Of a stretch of DNA of 64,000 bases, positions 28,001 to 38,572 are shown one piece after another. The position numbers were made by a program, and so were the translations under genes. The first letter of the stretch is position 1. The number at the start of each line of letters is the position of its first letter. A model generated the notes under the pieces. It saw nothing but the letters and a program-made list of their open reading frames with translations, ran no database searches and had not been told where the DNA came from. Source of the stretch: Rhopalosiphum padi (lineage: Eukaryota > Arthropoda > Insecta > Hemiptera > Aphididae); the NCBI RefSeq assembly GCF_020882245.1, contig NC_083600.1, positions 9,052,001 to 9,116,000 of the forward strand, written 5' to 3'.

Positions 28001-31000
28001 AAATAGTTGAATGAAAGTCGTGATATTTAAATCAAATGTGAAGTGAACCAAGGCGGATTGCATAAAAATATTTTTTAAACATCAAGAATGGTACAAAATA
28101 TAAAAAAAAACAATAACGTGTAGTACGGCAAAATAATACTTTTATCTTGACCTATTCAATAGATACGTTCAAGGAAAAACAACAAGCTGCTTTCCGTTTC
28201 CTATAACACATGTAGGTATAAGCTCTATATATTATTATAATACCTATATATTATCAACGATATTTTCAATAATCGGCGTTCGTTAGATTTTCTATATCAA
28301 AGTCCCTGGCCCCCATACTATCATACGCGTAGATGTTATTTGGAGGTTAAACGTAGTACGAATGGATACCTCTCCTATATGCATAGATTGTGTTAGACCA
28401 TTTAGATATACATTATATATTATTATTAATAACGACAAAGACAATTGAAATGTTGAAAACTGCAGCCACCACACGACTAAATTCGTTTTGTCCCTGATTT
28501 TACCACCGATAAGCCAATTTATTATATACTTAAAAAGAAATAAAAAAAAAACAAAACTCTGCCGCCGCCTGTGAGAAACTCACAGTTATTATACACCTAC
28601 CCGCGTGTACCACATACACACAGATATTATACCTATATAATTTATATCATTAGTGTATAATTTCCAATATCACGTGTGTGCATAATTGAAAACGGGCGCC
28701 GTGGGAACGCGTATGAAATCGTCGAAGGCCAGAATTAGAATTTGCTCTGATTCCCATTATATGCATTTGTAGATAATTTATATACAGAGTGATTCGCTAA
28801 GTATGCTCGTCTCATTTTTTTTTTCATTTAATAATGAATTTATTCAAATTTTTGAATTTTTAAATAATATATTTATATAGAGACCACAATTTCATATTTT
28901 TTTGAGATTTTTTGAATTACCTACTCAAGGAGTATCCTGCGGTAATACAATTTTTTTTTTTTAAATGAAGACCCTTTATCCTTTTATAAGTTAAATAATG
29001 TAGTGCGTAATTTTTCTGAAAATATTCGTTGACGTATTAAATATAGCGGATATTTTTTTTTCTTTTTAGTTATTTAACTTTGAAATTCCAACTATCATAA
29101 TTTGAATAAATTTGATATTAAATTGAAAAAAGGGGTGCGCAAACTTGGTGAATCACTCTGTATATAATTTATACGATGTCATATAATATGCAACTAAAAG
29201 AGGGACGGGTCATCTAAAGTTATGTAATATATGGCGACAACGTTGTGCATATTAGAACACACGATTCATAGGATAATATATAATATAAGTAAACGCGCTG
29301 AAAATGGCACGGTACAACCAAGACAACAAACCCGCGTAAGAGGCACAATATTATAGTGATATATAATATTATCGCACGTATATAGATGACAATCGGCAAA
29401 CGGGGTTTTAGATCGCCGTAGATATTATATCAACTCATTCCGCAACGCGAATTGCCGTATTCGCCGTTTTATTGTACACCTATAAATTATACTATTTTTT
29501 TTTTTTTATATGCAATATACATAATATTATTCTATTTTTGCCGACACTTTTCCCGGCAGTTGACCGATCCGACGCCGCGGGTAGGTATAAAAAAATCGTG
29601 GTTATCGCAGGGCTCTCTCGTATAGTTGAAAAAAAATAAACGCTTACTATACCTATACTACTGTATACACTATATAGACATAATATGATAAATACGTACA
29701 TTGAAAACCGGCACAGCGATTGCATGAAAAAAAAAATAATAATAAATAAATAAATAAATAATATATTATTATTGTTTATATTAACGAGAAAACGATCAAA
29801 AGTCAATAGTGAAAGAATATGATATATAAATATTATGGACGTAATAATATTATTATATTATTATTAGGTACACAGCTGGCCGTCGCGTATTTTATAACCG
29901 TAACATAATACGTATACATAATAGCGTAACGACGAATAATATTTTCGATTATCTACCAGGCATCGGTTAATTGATCGATGTAATGGATTATGTTAATTTG
30001 ACAGGTAAACTCTCTCGGAAAATAAAACGTTGACTTATATTATATTAAACGGATACATTATAATATGTAAGATCGAGCGGACGACGTTTGAGCTGGTATA
30101 CATATTATAATATGTAGTTGTATCTCAATTCTTAAAATAATGAACCGTTTTCTCCTTGAACACGCTACTAACGAATTGTCAAGAAATAATTATGTTTTTA
30201 TATTCATCATGCGAGTCCCAGTGCATTTTAAGGATTATAATCTTAAAAAAAAAAAAATCTGCGTGCTATTAACACAATTTCAAGCGATGTTTTAACATTT
30301 TATTTATTTATTCATTTTTTTCTATTCAATTCGTATTGTACAAATAAGAGATAATATTATATAAGTCGCGTTACACAATTTTGTGTATATAAAGTATAGT
30401 AATTAAATTTGTTATTTCATAAAATATCTGTAATTATTGTATTTGTTTTGTAATTAGCATATAATATTATATGATATACACGTATGCTGCACGCTACAAT
30501 ATTAACATATACACACATATATAATCTATGATCTAAATTCAATAGGATTTTATCGTTACTGCGTATAATCGTAAGCTATACAAGCGACTTCCGCAGTAAT
30601 AATCAAAAAAATATACAATTTGTTAATATCGTTCATTAACGTCTATCTCTGTTTTCATTTTTCCAGGGATTTTCATGTCTAGACCTGTTGAACGCGGGCA
30701 TGAAGCAATCCGGCGTGTATTATTTGCAAATCCGTGGTACGGCCTACTGGTACCTGAAGGTGTACTGCGAACAGGAGATTGCCGACGGCGGTTGGACGGT
30801 AAGTTTTGACACGCGTCCGCCGTGAACTCGGTCGCCGCAAAGGGCGCGCGTACGACATAACACACACGTCGTATTGTGCATAATATATAAGACATATTTA
30901 ACGAAACGAAACACGCGTACTATACGTAAACAATAACAATAATACCATTATAATAGTGCACGAGCGTGCTGCGTGCATCATTGTTGCGCATATTGCGGCG

Positions 31001-34000
31001 GCGCAGTGATAACGATAGAGTAGGTATGTAAATGTAATAATAATAATAATAATAATAATAGCATCAGTCGTAGGTATACGTCTGCGGACGACACACGCAC
31101 ACAATCGCGTATAATAATATTTTCTCGTTGTAATTTTTCGGACAACCTCGACGGTTTCCGACGCAATGATGTAATGATGCCGTCCACGAGCGCAAGTCCG
31201 TTTGGGGACTTTTGATAAAACGCGAACACGATTGTTGTATACACCCGTCGTGGCGTAGTCGTGGTCGTCCAAGGCCTCTTCGGTCAACGCGTATAAAGCG
31301 TTCGACGGCGGCGTGAAAGTTACGCGCACAAGCGTAGAGGTAAAAAATAAAAATGAAAAATGAAATAAAATAAATTCAGATCGACGTGACATAGCACTAG
31401 AACGTCTAGAACAGTAGGTAGACATATGTATACCTACATGATATACGTATACTATTATGCTTTTCATCGTCATGTATATTATTATACAGAGTGATTTACC
31501 ATAAGCGTGTGCTCATCCCCATTTTTCAATCAATAATGAATTTATTTAAATTCTGACTGAGATCATATTTTCGAATTCGCGATGACATTTTTCGTATTGT
31601 ACTATATACTTAAGGGGCGTAATGTGGAGATACTAACTTCTGTTTGTTAAATTAAAATCCCATCCTATTCTAATGTACATTATTTAGTGAAATATTTTTG
31701 AAAATTTGAAAATGTTGACGTACCCAAATCAATTCTTTGTTGGAGATGTTAGGCGAAATTTTAGCCAGATTTTTCCTCGACGATTATGGTTAGGAAAGCT
31801 ATGGCTAAAATTCCCAGGTGGTCACCCAGCCGGGAACTAGCAACTAGTATTTTTTATAAGTTATTTAACTTTGTGCGCTAAGGATAATACTTTAACATAA
31901 TGGGTTTGGAAGATGTGAGGACTGTGATGATTTGGACATTTTAGTAATTCATACTAATCTATCAATATTTTTAATGTATAGATATCGTCCAAATGTTATA
32001 AATATACTAGATTCGATATAAAAAAGAGAGGTTCTCATTTGAAAAATAGAAGTTTGTACCACCACAAGACACTCTTCAAGTAGTACAAAAAATTTCAAGG
32101 ATTTGAAAATACGGTCTCCAAGTAAATTTAAAAATTCGAAACATCGCGATTTGAATAACTCCTTTGTAACATGAAACAAATGGGGTTTTAGCATGCTTGG
32201 TGATTCATCCTGTATACTTATGCACCGGAGACCTTGCCGTTGCTGGTAGATAGGTAGGTACTCGTATATTTTAAACGGCTCGTTATGCGAAAATAAATAA
32301 TAGGTGTTACCTGCTATACTCACAGTTGTTCATTTCGTATTTTTTTTCTTATTATTTAATTGCTCTGTAATTATCCCTAATCTACGACGTGAGACAATAA
32401 CTGGCGCTCGATATTGCCTGTACGCCGTATGCCTAATCCACCAAGCGGCAGACAAAAGATAACCTTCGTCTCGTCATCGCAGTCGTCGTATCGCCATTTG
32501 CGGTAAGAGATCGCGACGTCTTGGCTGCGGCGGTCACGGACGCGAAGTTTAACAGCTCTCCATGTGTTGTTCTTGTTATTATTATTATTCGAGCTCAAAC
32601 GACGACATATCTCGACCAACAGTTTGTTAACGACCAAATGGTCGTTGTCGCAGTAGTCCTGCGTGCTGTACAAGGCGATTCCACCAAAGAACATCCTTTT
32701 TATCGGTACACTTAGCGTTGTTTTTTTTTTTTGAAATATTAGTTTTGATTTCAAAACAACAACAGACATTAAAAATTTAATATTTTGAAACAAGATGTTT
32801 TCTAAAAATTTCGATCGCTAAAAATTGAACCTAAAATCAGTATAATACCTATAGTTTATTTATGATATAACTTATGGGGTGAATGTTCGTGACCTTTACA
32901 TATTTTTGCATTTTTAAGTATTATTTAGTTACGATTTTTTGGTTTTAGATGTAATTTTTTATGAACTGCATGTATAATGTATATATTGTTAATCATAGGT
33001 AAATATATAATATCATATCATTAAAAATTATAAGTTATTATCAAAATATAATCATAGTTAATTTTAAATAAATAATAGGTTCAATTTATTTCTATTTAAT
33101 AATTATGTCAGACTTAATTGTTTTAAAGACGTAGACTAACTCACCAATGACCTGGTAATACACCAGAGTATTTAAGCATAGTTTAATGTGTTTTTTTTAG
33201 ATCTTTTAAGGTCATAAACATTTTTACCCTAGTTATCATTTAAAGATTCATAAGAATTTTACAGCTTAGATTAACGGAGTTTAATAATATAATATTATAT
33301 ACCATATAAAATAGATAAATATTTTGCGTGATATCCTTATTGTATCAGTGTTATATTTCACTTCGCTAATTTATAGTTAAAATTCTTATAACTAATTATA
33401 TTTAATATATTTTTTCTTCAAAAATATTATATGGTTTTATATGACTTAAAATTATGTAAGAAAAATATTTTCAAAAACACATAAATTTACCGAGAATAAC
33501 GACGGTTTAGTGAAAAAATAATCACCTGTATATTGAGCACAAAATATAGTGCAATACGTGTTCACGATATAATATTAATCATTATAAATTATAATATTAA
33601 TGATATTGGCAACAGGGCGCGATATAATATTATATATATTTATATTATTCATGATATGTACGCGTAATTATACATATTTTATTTATTGGAATAATTTATT
33701 TAGTAAGTAATAATACATCGTAAATCTGATTACATTATAATATTATTATTATAGTTTCATGATATTACCATGTTCGACAAATTACATCTAATTGAATTTC
33801 GCGTACCTGTATAATATAATAATTATTACAATATGCACTACACGACCGCCTTAGATATTTCACCTATTTTCGTATACGACGCGTATATAATATTTTATGA
33901 ATCATAATATGTTGCATGAAATAACAGTTCAAAAATTTGCGAATTCTACGAGAAATAAAAATTAAAGTCTACGTGCTATCAATTTTAAATTATTAAATGA

Positions 34001-37000
34001 GTTCATTATTGTTTATATAAATATCTTCAGAATAAGAATAGTAGAGTAAATTGTTTTTTTCTTATTATGCACGAATTTAGTATACACACCGTAATACCTA
34101 TGTACAGTGTAATAAATCAAAATTTGTATTTAAACATTTTATTTTTTTCTTCAAAGTATGTATAAAATATAAATAATACATAATCGAGAAAGTATAATAA
34201 ATCAGTTCACGCGTCAAATGCTTACAACCAATGAACGCTCATCTAGTCTGTATATTATTGGCCGTATACAATTTATGTTATTGCGTAGTGATAGCGCATT
34301 CGTGTGAATGCTCGAGTTCTAGAGCACGCTTAAAACAACCAATTATAATATAAACGTCAACAAAATCCGACACATTAAAATAACGATTCTACAAAATTAT
34401 AAATTATAAAATTAATAGCGATGCATTTTGTCAGAATCTCCAAATTATATGGCCCTAATGTTTAATCAACTAACCATAATATATGGTTGAGACATGTAAA
34501 CAATTTGAAAATATTCAATTTTTTCATTATAAATATTTTAACAAATTAAGTGAATATTATTATATTGATGCTTTCAAGTCTTAATGATTCTTTAACAGAT
34601 CATCTTTTTTAATAAATTGTAAAAATATTATCTGAATTTAATTTTTATTTATTTATCAAATGACAATATAAACAAATCGACAAATATTAACTTTATATAA
34701 ACTATAAATAACATTCAAATTAATTAATTTAGATCATTTTATGGCTATATTATAATTTATAGGGTCCAAAATAACTTTAGTACCTACTACCTATACAAAA
34801 CGTGCAGGAATTATGTATAATGAATTTATGGTTTTAATAAAGATAATTTACATTATTATAATATTATTTATAATAAAATAATTAGGTATTATTAATCTTT
34901 ATAATTTTTTTTTTTTTATCAAAATATATTTCGATTTTTTTTAATATTGAAAATTGTATAATTAATTTTTAGTTATTAACTAACATTAATTTATTAAAAA
35001 TTGCATTAGGTACTTATATAAATGTACTTAATTATAATTATATTGTATAGGTCATACAAAGAAGGGACGATATTAGCGATCCGATACGTGAAAATTTCAA
35101 CAGGGACTGGACCGATTATAAAAATGGATTCGGTGACCCTACTAAAGAATTTTGGATGGGAAACGAAAATATTTACATGCTGACCAGTAACGATGAATAT
35201 ATGTTAAGAATTGAATTGGAAGATTTTGAAGGAAACAGAAGGTAATACTTTATTTTCTTACTTTCTTAGACTTAGACCAGAATATTACAATAAAATTGGT
35301 TGAATTTGAACATAATTGCGTAATATTATTAATTATGAAGTATGAACCAGTATGAAACATTATTCAACAAAACTGTTTAATATATTATTCAGATAATCGA
35401 ATGCCAATAATTCGTAATTTAATCAGATGTGTTTCGATTTAAATTATGTCATTTTTAGTCAAATATATATAGTAATTAATAAATATAAATACCAATCTGT
35501 TTGTTATATCGTTTGTTAACTTCGTTTCTTCTATTTTTATTTTTTATAGGTACGCTCAATATTCACATTTCAAAATTTACTCGGAATCTGAATATTACAA
35601 GTTAGAGATTGATGGATATGAGGGCAATGCTGGAGATTCATTGAATGACCCGTGGTATGGAAGCAATAACAGTCCATTCTCTACGTACAACAGGTTTGTG
35701 ACTACATAATATCGTTGTATAATTTATTATTAATCATCTGATCCCATTTACCAAAATCCGAATTTTATTTAATTATTTTATTTCCTTACAGAGACAACGA
35801 TAGATCAAGCTTGAACTGTGCATCTATGTTGAAAGGAGGCTGGTGGTGGAAGTCTTGCGGCAGAGGACTCAACGGATTGTATTTAAATGATCCACAAGAT
35901 TTAACGGCCAGACAAGGTAAAAAAAAAGGGGAATATATAGGCAGCTTAATAACCACAAATCGACGTTGTTAAAATAACATTCTATTGATATAAAAATATC
36001 TCTTTAAAACTATCAAAACTATTTTATAATGTTTATTATTTGAATCCAGATAGGTATAACCTATTACACACATATACATCGTTAAAACCGTTAGTAATCA
36101 ATTTATTATTAAATGAGCTCCAAAAAATATATAGCTAAAAATGTTATTTTTTAATCACATACATGTACACATCATACTGCGCATCCGATTCGGTTTCCTA
36201 TGACAAGCGAAAATAGATATTTTTTCAAATTATACGGTCCGAATGAATAAGTGAAATGAAAATATTGCGAAAAATTGTACACGGATTTTGAACTTCACGG
36301 GGTGATAATTGTTATAGATTTGTTAGGAAAAATTTAAAAACGGCATGTTTAAAAATGTAATTATATTTATTTCCGTGACTAAAGTAACCTGTCGAAATAT
36401 CGTAGCAATTTATTTTTTCCGACGTATAATATTTTAGATTATAGTTGCAGTGATGGACGCTCAACCGAGCCACAAAGCATCTTTTCGGTATTTCTCTATA
36501 ATATTATAGGCGCGCTCACAGTATACAGACGTAATGAATAATAATGGAGTAGTGTTAATACTTTTACGTTATCTAAAGTGCTTTCGATTATGTATTCGGG
36601 TAATTATGCGTGATATTTAAAACAATAAAAAAAAAAACAAAAGTTCTAATAAATTGCCTTTCCCGTTATAATATGATTTTGTTTACTTTGGTGTCGAGTT
36701 TTCAAGCGTGAAAATTTGATTAATTAAAGCCATTTCCTACGGTTAAAACCACCTAGGTACGATAATAACAATTTTTAATATTCATTAATTAAGTAAGCAT
36801 AATATTTACGACGAAAGTAGCTAGCTAAGTATACACAAACTGTCTATAGACGTATGCGGACAATCTAACGCGTAATCACTGGTCTGGAATATTATTAATC
36901 ATAACCGTTATGGTCAGATAAAAAAAAATTGCGTGTACATCAATAAAAATAATATAATGAGTATAAGAATTTGGGTGCTTCCTAGTTGTAAATAAAATAC

Positions 37001-37337
37001 TTATCGTGTAATATTATAATATTGTCGACGGCGTGTCCGTTTTATCCTGCGCACACGTAGAGCTTCGTATATAATGATATATTATGCATACGGGCGAGTG
37101 TGACCATTGTGTTATGTACGGAGCTTTAATTAACACATTTAGAAAAAAAATTAATAATATCCTTTTCCTAAACCAAGGTGCGTGAAATATTATCATAATA
37201 ATGTTATTTATCTTGTACTCTTAGGTATCGTGTGGTTCCGCTGGAGAGGATGGGATTACACGCTGAAGAAAGCGCAAATGTTAATCAAACCAAAGGTCAC
37301 CGTCATTCCACCATTACCCGTTGTCAACGCTGTTTGA
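23832..37337 (+). CDS. Fibrinogen-related-domain protein with N-terminal coiled coil (5' end missing; six exons seen)
   Basis: Six exons joined by five GT..AG introns (5621, 4252, 308, 98 and 1308 nt; phases 0,0,2,2,1) give about 638 residues ending in TGA, once the one-base break at 24185-24193 is allowed for. Residues 1-215 or so are heptad-rich coiled coil. About 90-115 and 335-395 are Gly/Thr/Pro-rich linkers. Residues 405-637 form a full fibrinogen C-terminal domain with its four usual cysteines (C408 in SCLDLL, C438 in KVYCE, C569 in LNCA, C582 in KSCG), the GGWTVIQRR block, FGDPTKEFWMGNE, FSTYNRDND at the calcium loop, GGWWW and the closing IVWFRWRGWDYTLKKAQM. Proteins of this architecture are usually secreted and multimeric through the coiled coil, with the FReD binding ligands or receptors (angiopoietin-like, techylectin, Drosophila scabrous). 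No start codon or signal peptide is visible, so secretion is inferred. Which insect FReD orthologue this is cannot be settled here, so no symbol is given. Confidence 0.93.
24185..24193 (+). other. A9 homopolymer with one-base frame break inside the coiled-coil exon
   Basis: Upstream of the run the coding frame begins at 23833; downstream it is shifted by +1. Read with eight A, the junction is continuous (EASEKK then PVNVHHLDVSKLL). Read literally with nine A, the protein becomes KKTRERPPPGR and stops at 24366. Both flanks are clearly coding coiled coil, so the break lies inside the run. It may be an assembly error, an allele, or a site of polymerase slippage. Confidence 0.88.
25046..30666 (+). 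other. Intron of the FReD gene (5.6 kb)
   Basis: Begins GTGAGT and ends TTTTCCAG. It is mostly AT-rich unique-looking sequence with a TTG-repeat patch near 27237-27262 and a transposon copy at 28782-29163. No exon-like block was found inside it. Confidence 0.9.
28782..29163 (+). mobile_element. Non-autonomous TIR DNA transposon, copy 2 with 9-bp target duplication
   Basis: The terminal inverted repeats start ATACAGAGTGATTC at both ends and diverge inward (left ..GCTAAGTATGC, right ..ACCAAGTTTGC). The 9 bp ATAATTTAT precede the element (28773-28781) and follow it (29164-29172). It is 382 bp with no ORF. A 9-10 bp duplication is typical of Mutator-like elements, but the termini are not a class I can name with certainty. 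It sits in the first long intron seen for the FReD gene. Confidence 0.82.
30667..30798 (+). CDS. FReD gene exon: start of fibrinogen domain
   Basis: The acceptor is TTTTCCAG at 30666 and the donor is GTAAGT at 30799. The exon has 44 codons, phase 0 at both ends. It reads GFSCLDLLNAGMKQSGVYYL and ends YCEQEIADGGWT. This is the classical N-terminal FReD subdomain: first disulfide pair (C408, C438), the SGVY motif and the GGWT block that is completed in the next exon. Confidence 0.95.
31034..31060 (+). repeat. TAA trinucleotide microsatellite
   Basis: About nine TAA units in the second long intron. On the minus strand it gives the run of Ile or Leu seen in open frames there, so those frames are not evidence of coding. 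Confidence 0.9.
31484..32215 (+). mobile_element. Non-autonomous TIR DNA transposon, copy 3 (ATACAG family)
   Basis: The left end is ATACAGAGTGATTTACCATA and the right end reads, inverted, ATACAGGATGAATCACCAAG. It shares internal blocks with copy 1 (opposite strand) and copy 2 (same strand), for example AAAATGTTGACGTA near 31708 and AAGTTATTTAACTTTG near 31858. It is longer than the other copies, partly because of an apparent nested segment at about 31742-31850 holding a 5S-rRNA-like stretch. No target duplication is seen. Confidence 0.75.
31811..31843 (-). repeat. 5S-rRNA-like fragment inside transposon copy 3
   Basis: On the minus strand the segment reads ..CTAGTTCCCGGCTGGGTGAC then CACCTGGGAA. 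This resembles the 3' third of animal 5S rRNA around box C (..TAGTACTTGGATGGGTGACCGCCTGGGAA). Only about 30 bases match and the rest of a 5S gene is missing, so this is at most a relic, for instance of a 5S-derived SINE. The likeness is judged by eye. Confidence 0.4.
32377..32793 (-). CDS. Hypothetical antisense ORF in FReD intron (138 codons)
   Basis: I do not recognise this protein. It sits in a GC-rich island (about 32390-32700) that stands out sharply from the surrounding AT-rich intron. Composition is fairly protein-like between RMFFGGIALYSTQDYCDNDH and VIFCLPLGGLGIRRTG, with an Asn run (SSNNNNNK) in the middle. The first 30 residues lie in AT-rich DNA and look non-coding, so if real the start is probably the Met of MFFGG, or an upstream exon exists. 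It could be a retrocopy, a small gene, or chance. No splice or promoter evidence supports it. Confidence 0.2.
   Translation of the reverse strand: MFQNIKFLMSVVVLKSKLIFQKKKTTLSVPIKRMFFGGIALYSTQDYCDNDHLVVNKLLVEICRRLSSNNNNNKNNTWRAVKLRVRDRRSQDVAISYRKWRYDDCDDETKVIFCLPLGGLGIRRTGNIERQLLSHVVD
35051..35241 (+). CDS. FReD gene exon: central fibrinogen domain
   Basis: The acceptor is TTGTATAG at 35050 and the donor is GTAATA at 35242; the exon leaves two bases of an Arg codon. It begins VIQRRDDISD, completing the WTVIQRR signature, and contains NFNRDWTDYKNGFGDP, EFWMGNENIYMLT and LRIELEDFEGNRR. These are the conserved core strands of fibrinogen C-terminal domains in the expected order and spacing. Confidence 0.95.
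35550..35693 (+). CDS. FReD gene exon: P-domain entry
   Basis: The acceptor is TTTTTATAG at 35549 and the donor is GTTTGT at 35694. The incoming phase is 2 (AG|G gives Arg) and the outgoing phase is 2 (AG|A gives Arg). It encodes YAQYSHFKIYSESEYYKLEI, GNAGDSLNDPWYGSNNSPFS and TYN. This is the stretch leading to the calcium-binding loop. It contains an NNS sequon followed by Pro, which is usually a poor glycosylation site. Confidence 0.94.
35792..35916 (+). CDS. FReD gene exon: calcium loop and second disulfide
   Basis: The acceptor is TTCCTTACAG at 35791 after a 98-nt intron, and the donor is GTAAAA at 35917. It encodes RDNDRSSLNCASMLKGGWWW, then KSCGRGLNGLYL. The DND of the calcium loop, the NCA and SCG cysteines and the GGWWW motif are all present. 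The residue before RDND is Asn (N559), where many family members have Asp. Confidence 0.95.
35917..37224 (+). other. Intron of the FReD gene (1.3 kb)
   Basis: Begins GTAAAA and ends GTACTCTTAG. It is AT-rich with no ORF or repeat that I can support. Confidence 0.9.
37225..37337 (+). CDS. FReD gene terminal coding exon
   Basis: The acceptor is GTACTCTTAG at 37224. The exon enters in phase 1 (G|GT gives Gly) and reads IVWFRWRGWDYTLKKAQMLI, then a short Pro/Val tail (PKVTVIPPLPVVNAV), and stops at TGA 37335-37337. The WFRW/WRGWDYTLKKAQM block is the usual C-terminal strand of fibrinogen domains, so the protein ends where the family normally ends. Confidence 0.95.
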
Positions 37338-37404
37338 GACGAAAAGGGGATCGTCGCATGTCATATATATTATAGAAAATAAAATTGTATTAAACATTTG
37401 TGTT
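37338..37404 (+). other. 3' untranslated region of the FReD gene (estimated)
   Basis: This short AT-rich segment follows the TGA and contains an AATAAA hexamer (37378-37383). A genomic run of twelve A (37405-37416) follows about 21 bases later, near the expected cleavage point. The true 3' end may be further downstream, because other AATAAA-like hexamers occur there. Confidence 0.55.
37378..37383 (+). terminator. Polyadenylation signal AATAAA
   Basis: A canonical AATAAA hexamer lies 41 bases after the FReD stop codon, at a normal distance from a likely cleavage site around 37400-37405. Confidence 0.6.
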
Positions 37405-38274
37405 AAAAAAAAAAAAGTCTATATAAAGAAAAAAAACGATATAAGTATTTTCGATGAGATATTGTCGTGTTGTAATTAGGCTCAAATTCACTACTATTTT
37501 ATGTTTTTCTATTAACCTTAAGACGCATCTTAGTACATACTTACGATGGCCCGATTATGTTTGGTCAAATCAGAAAGCATGAAGATAAAAATGTAAAAAT
37601 GTATTTATTTTGTAAATATATTTAAAAAAATGTGCCGTATATAATAATATACATAATATTTAGTATGATAATATTATATAAATATTATTTAGTATTTTTA
37701 GTTAAACTCTGTGTAGTCGTTTATTTTATTATTATTATTATTATTATTTTATTGATTATTTTATTATACATTTTGAAATATTATTTAAATGTTTAGATAC
37801 ATTACATTATTCAAAATCCAAATTCATACATTCCATTTCTGTAGGTAATTATTATTGTTTTATTTCTATCATTACATAATATCTACGTTCCTCTTTATCC
37901 GTCCCGTCAATCTTCATTTATACGAAAATCATCTAATAAAATTGTTTAATATTATTATAATTAAAGTGCGTTGTTCGTTTTATAATCGGTTCCACAGTAA
38001 TTATAATCCTTTTACATTTCGTATGGTTTAGGTGAACACTGCAGTTGCTGTAATTTTTACTGAAAACAGTCAAGATTAGTAGTTTATATGCGAACTATTT
38101 AATGATGTGTTTTTAAAAATAAGCGGTCGTGTATGGAAATAAAATAATATTTTATTATCTAAAAACAATGACATTATTCATTATTGGGAAAATATGAAGA
38201 TTTAATTAAAATAAAACAAAAAAAAAATAATAATAAAATATTTAAATATAATTCGCCAATACATCAGTATAGTG

Positions 38275-38572
38275 CAGTGGTTTTCAAACTGGGTGCCGCG
38301 GCACACTGGTGTGCCGCGAGTATGCACTAAGTGTGCCGCGGTTTTTCCATAAATTATCGATTGCACTGAATTGTGATATAAGAAAATGCGGGTATGTGTC
38401 AACTATTCGTCCAAGAATTAAAAATATTTGTTAGCCCATCAATCACATATTTCTTATTAAATGTATATATAATTATAAACAATTTTGTTCATCTAAAAAA
38501 AAGGTCAGTGTGCCGTGAAAATTTTTTGAAGTTTACGGTGTGCCGTGTATAAAAAAAGTTTGAAAACCACTG
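38275..38572. mobile_element. hAT-type MITE with perfect 8-bp target duplication
   Basis: The termini are perfect 16-bp inverted repeats CAGTGGTTTTCAAACT. They are flanked on both sides by the identical 8-mer GTATAGTG (38267-38274 and 38573-38580). It is 298 bp with no ORF, and its interior repeats GTGCCGCGG/GTGCCGTG words near both ends. An 8-bp duplication with CAGTGGTT..AACCACTG ends is diagnostic for the hAT superfamily. The intact duplication suggests fairly recent insertion. Confidence 0.93.

Larger units (their letters stand above)
30799..35050 (+). other. Intron of the FReD gene (4.3 kb)
   Basis: Begins GTAAGT and ends TTGTATAG. The first 700 bases are GC- and CpG-richer than the rest and include an ATA/AAT repeat (31034-31060). 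A transposon copy lies at 31484-32215, and a GC-rich island with an antisense ORF at 32377-32793. The remainder, 32800-35050, is plain AT-rich DNA in which nothing else is seen. Confidence 0.9.

Noticed and set aside
30898..31473. 191-codon open frame on the minus strand just after a FReD exon
   Set aside because: It includes a microsatellite-encoded Ile run and residue use typical of random open DNA. No domain, and it overlaps the 5' part of an intron and the left edge of a GC-richer patch.
31949..32323. 124-codon minus-strand frame
   Set aside because: It lies mostly inside transposon copy 3, whose sister copies do not keep the frame.
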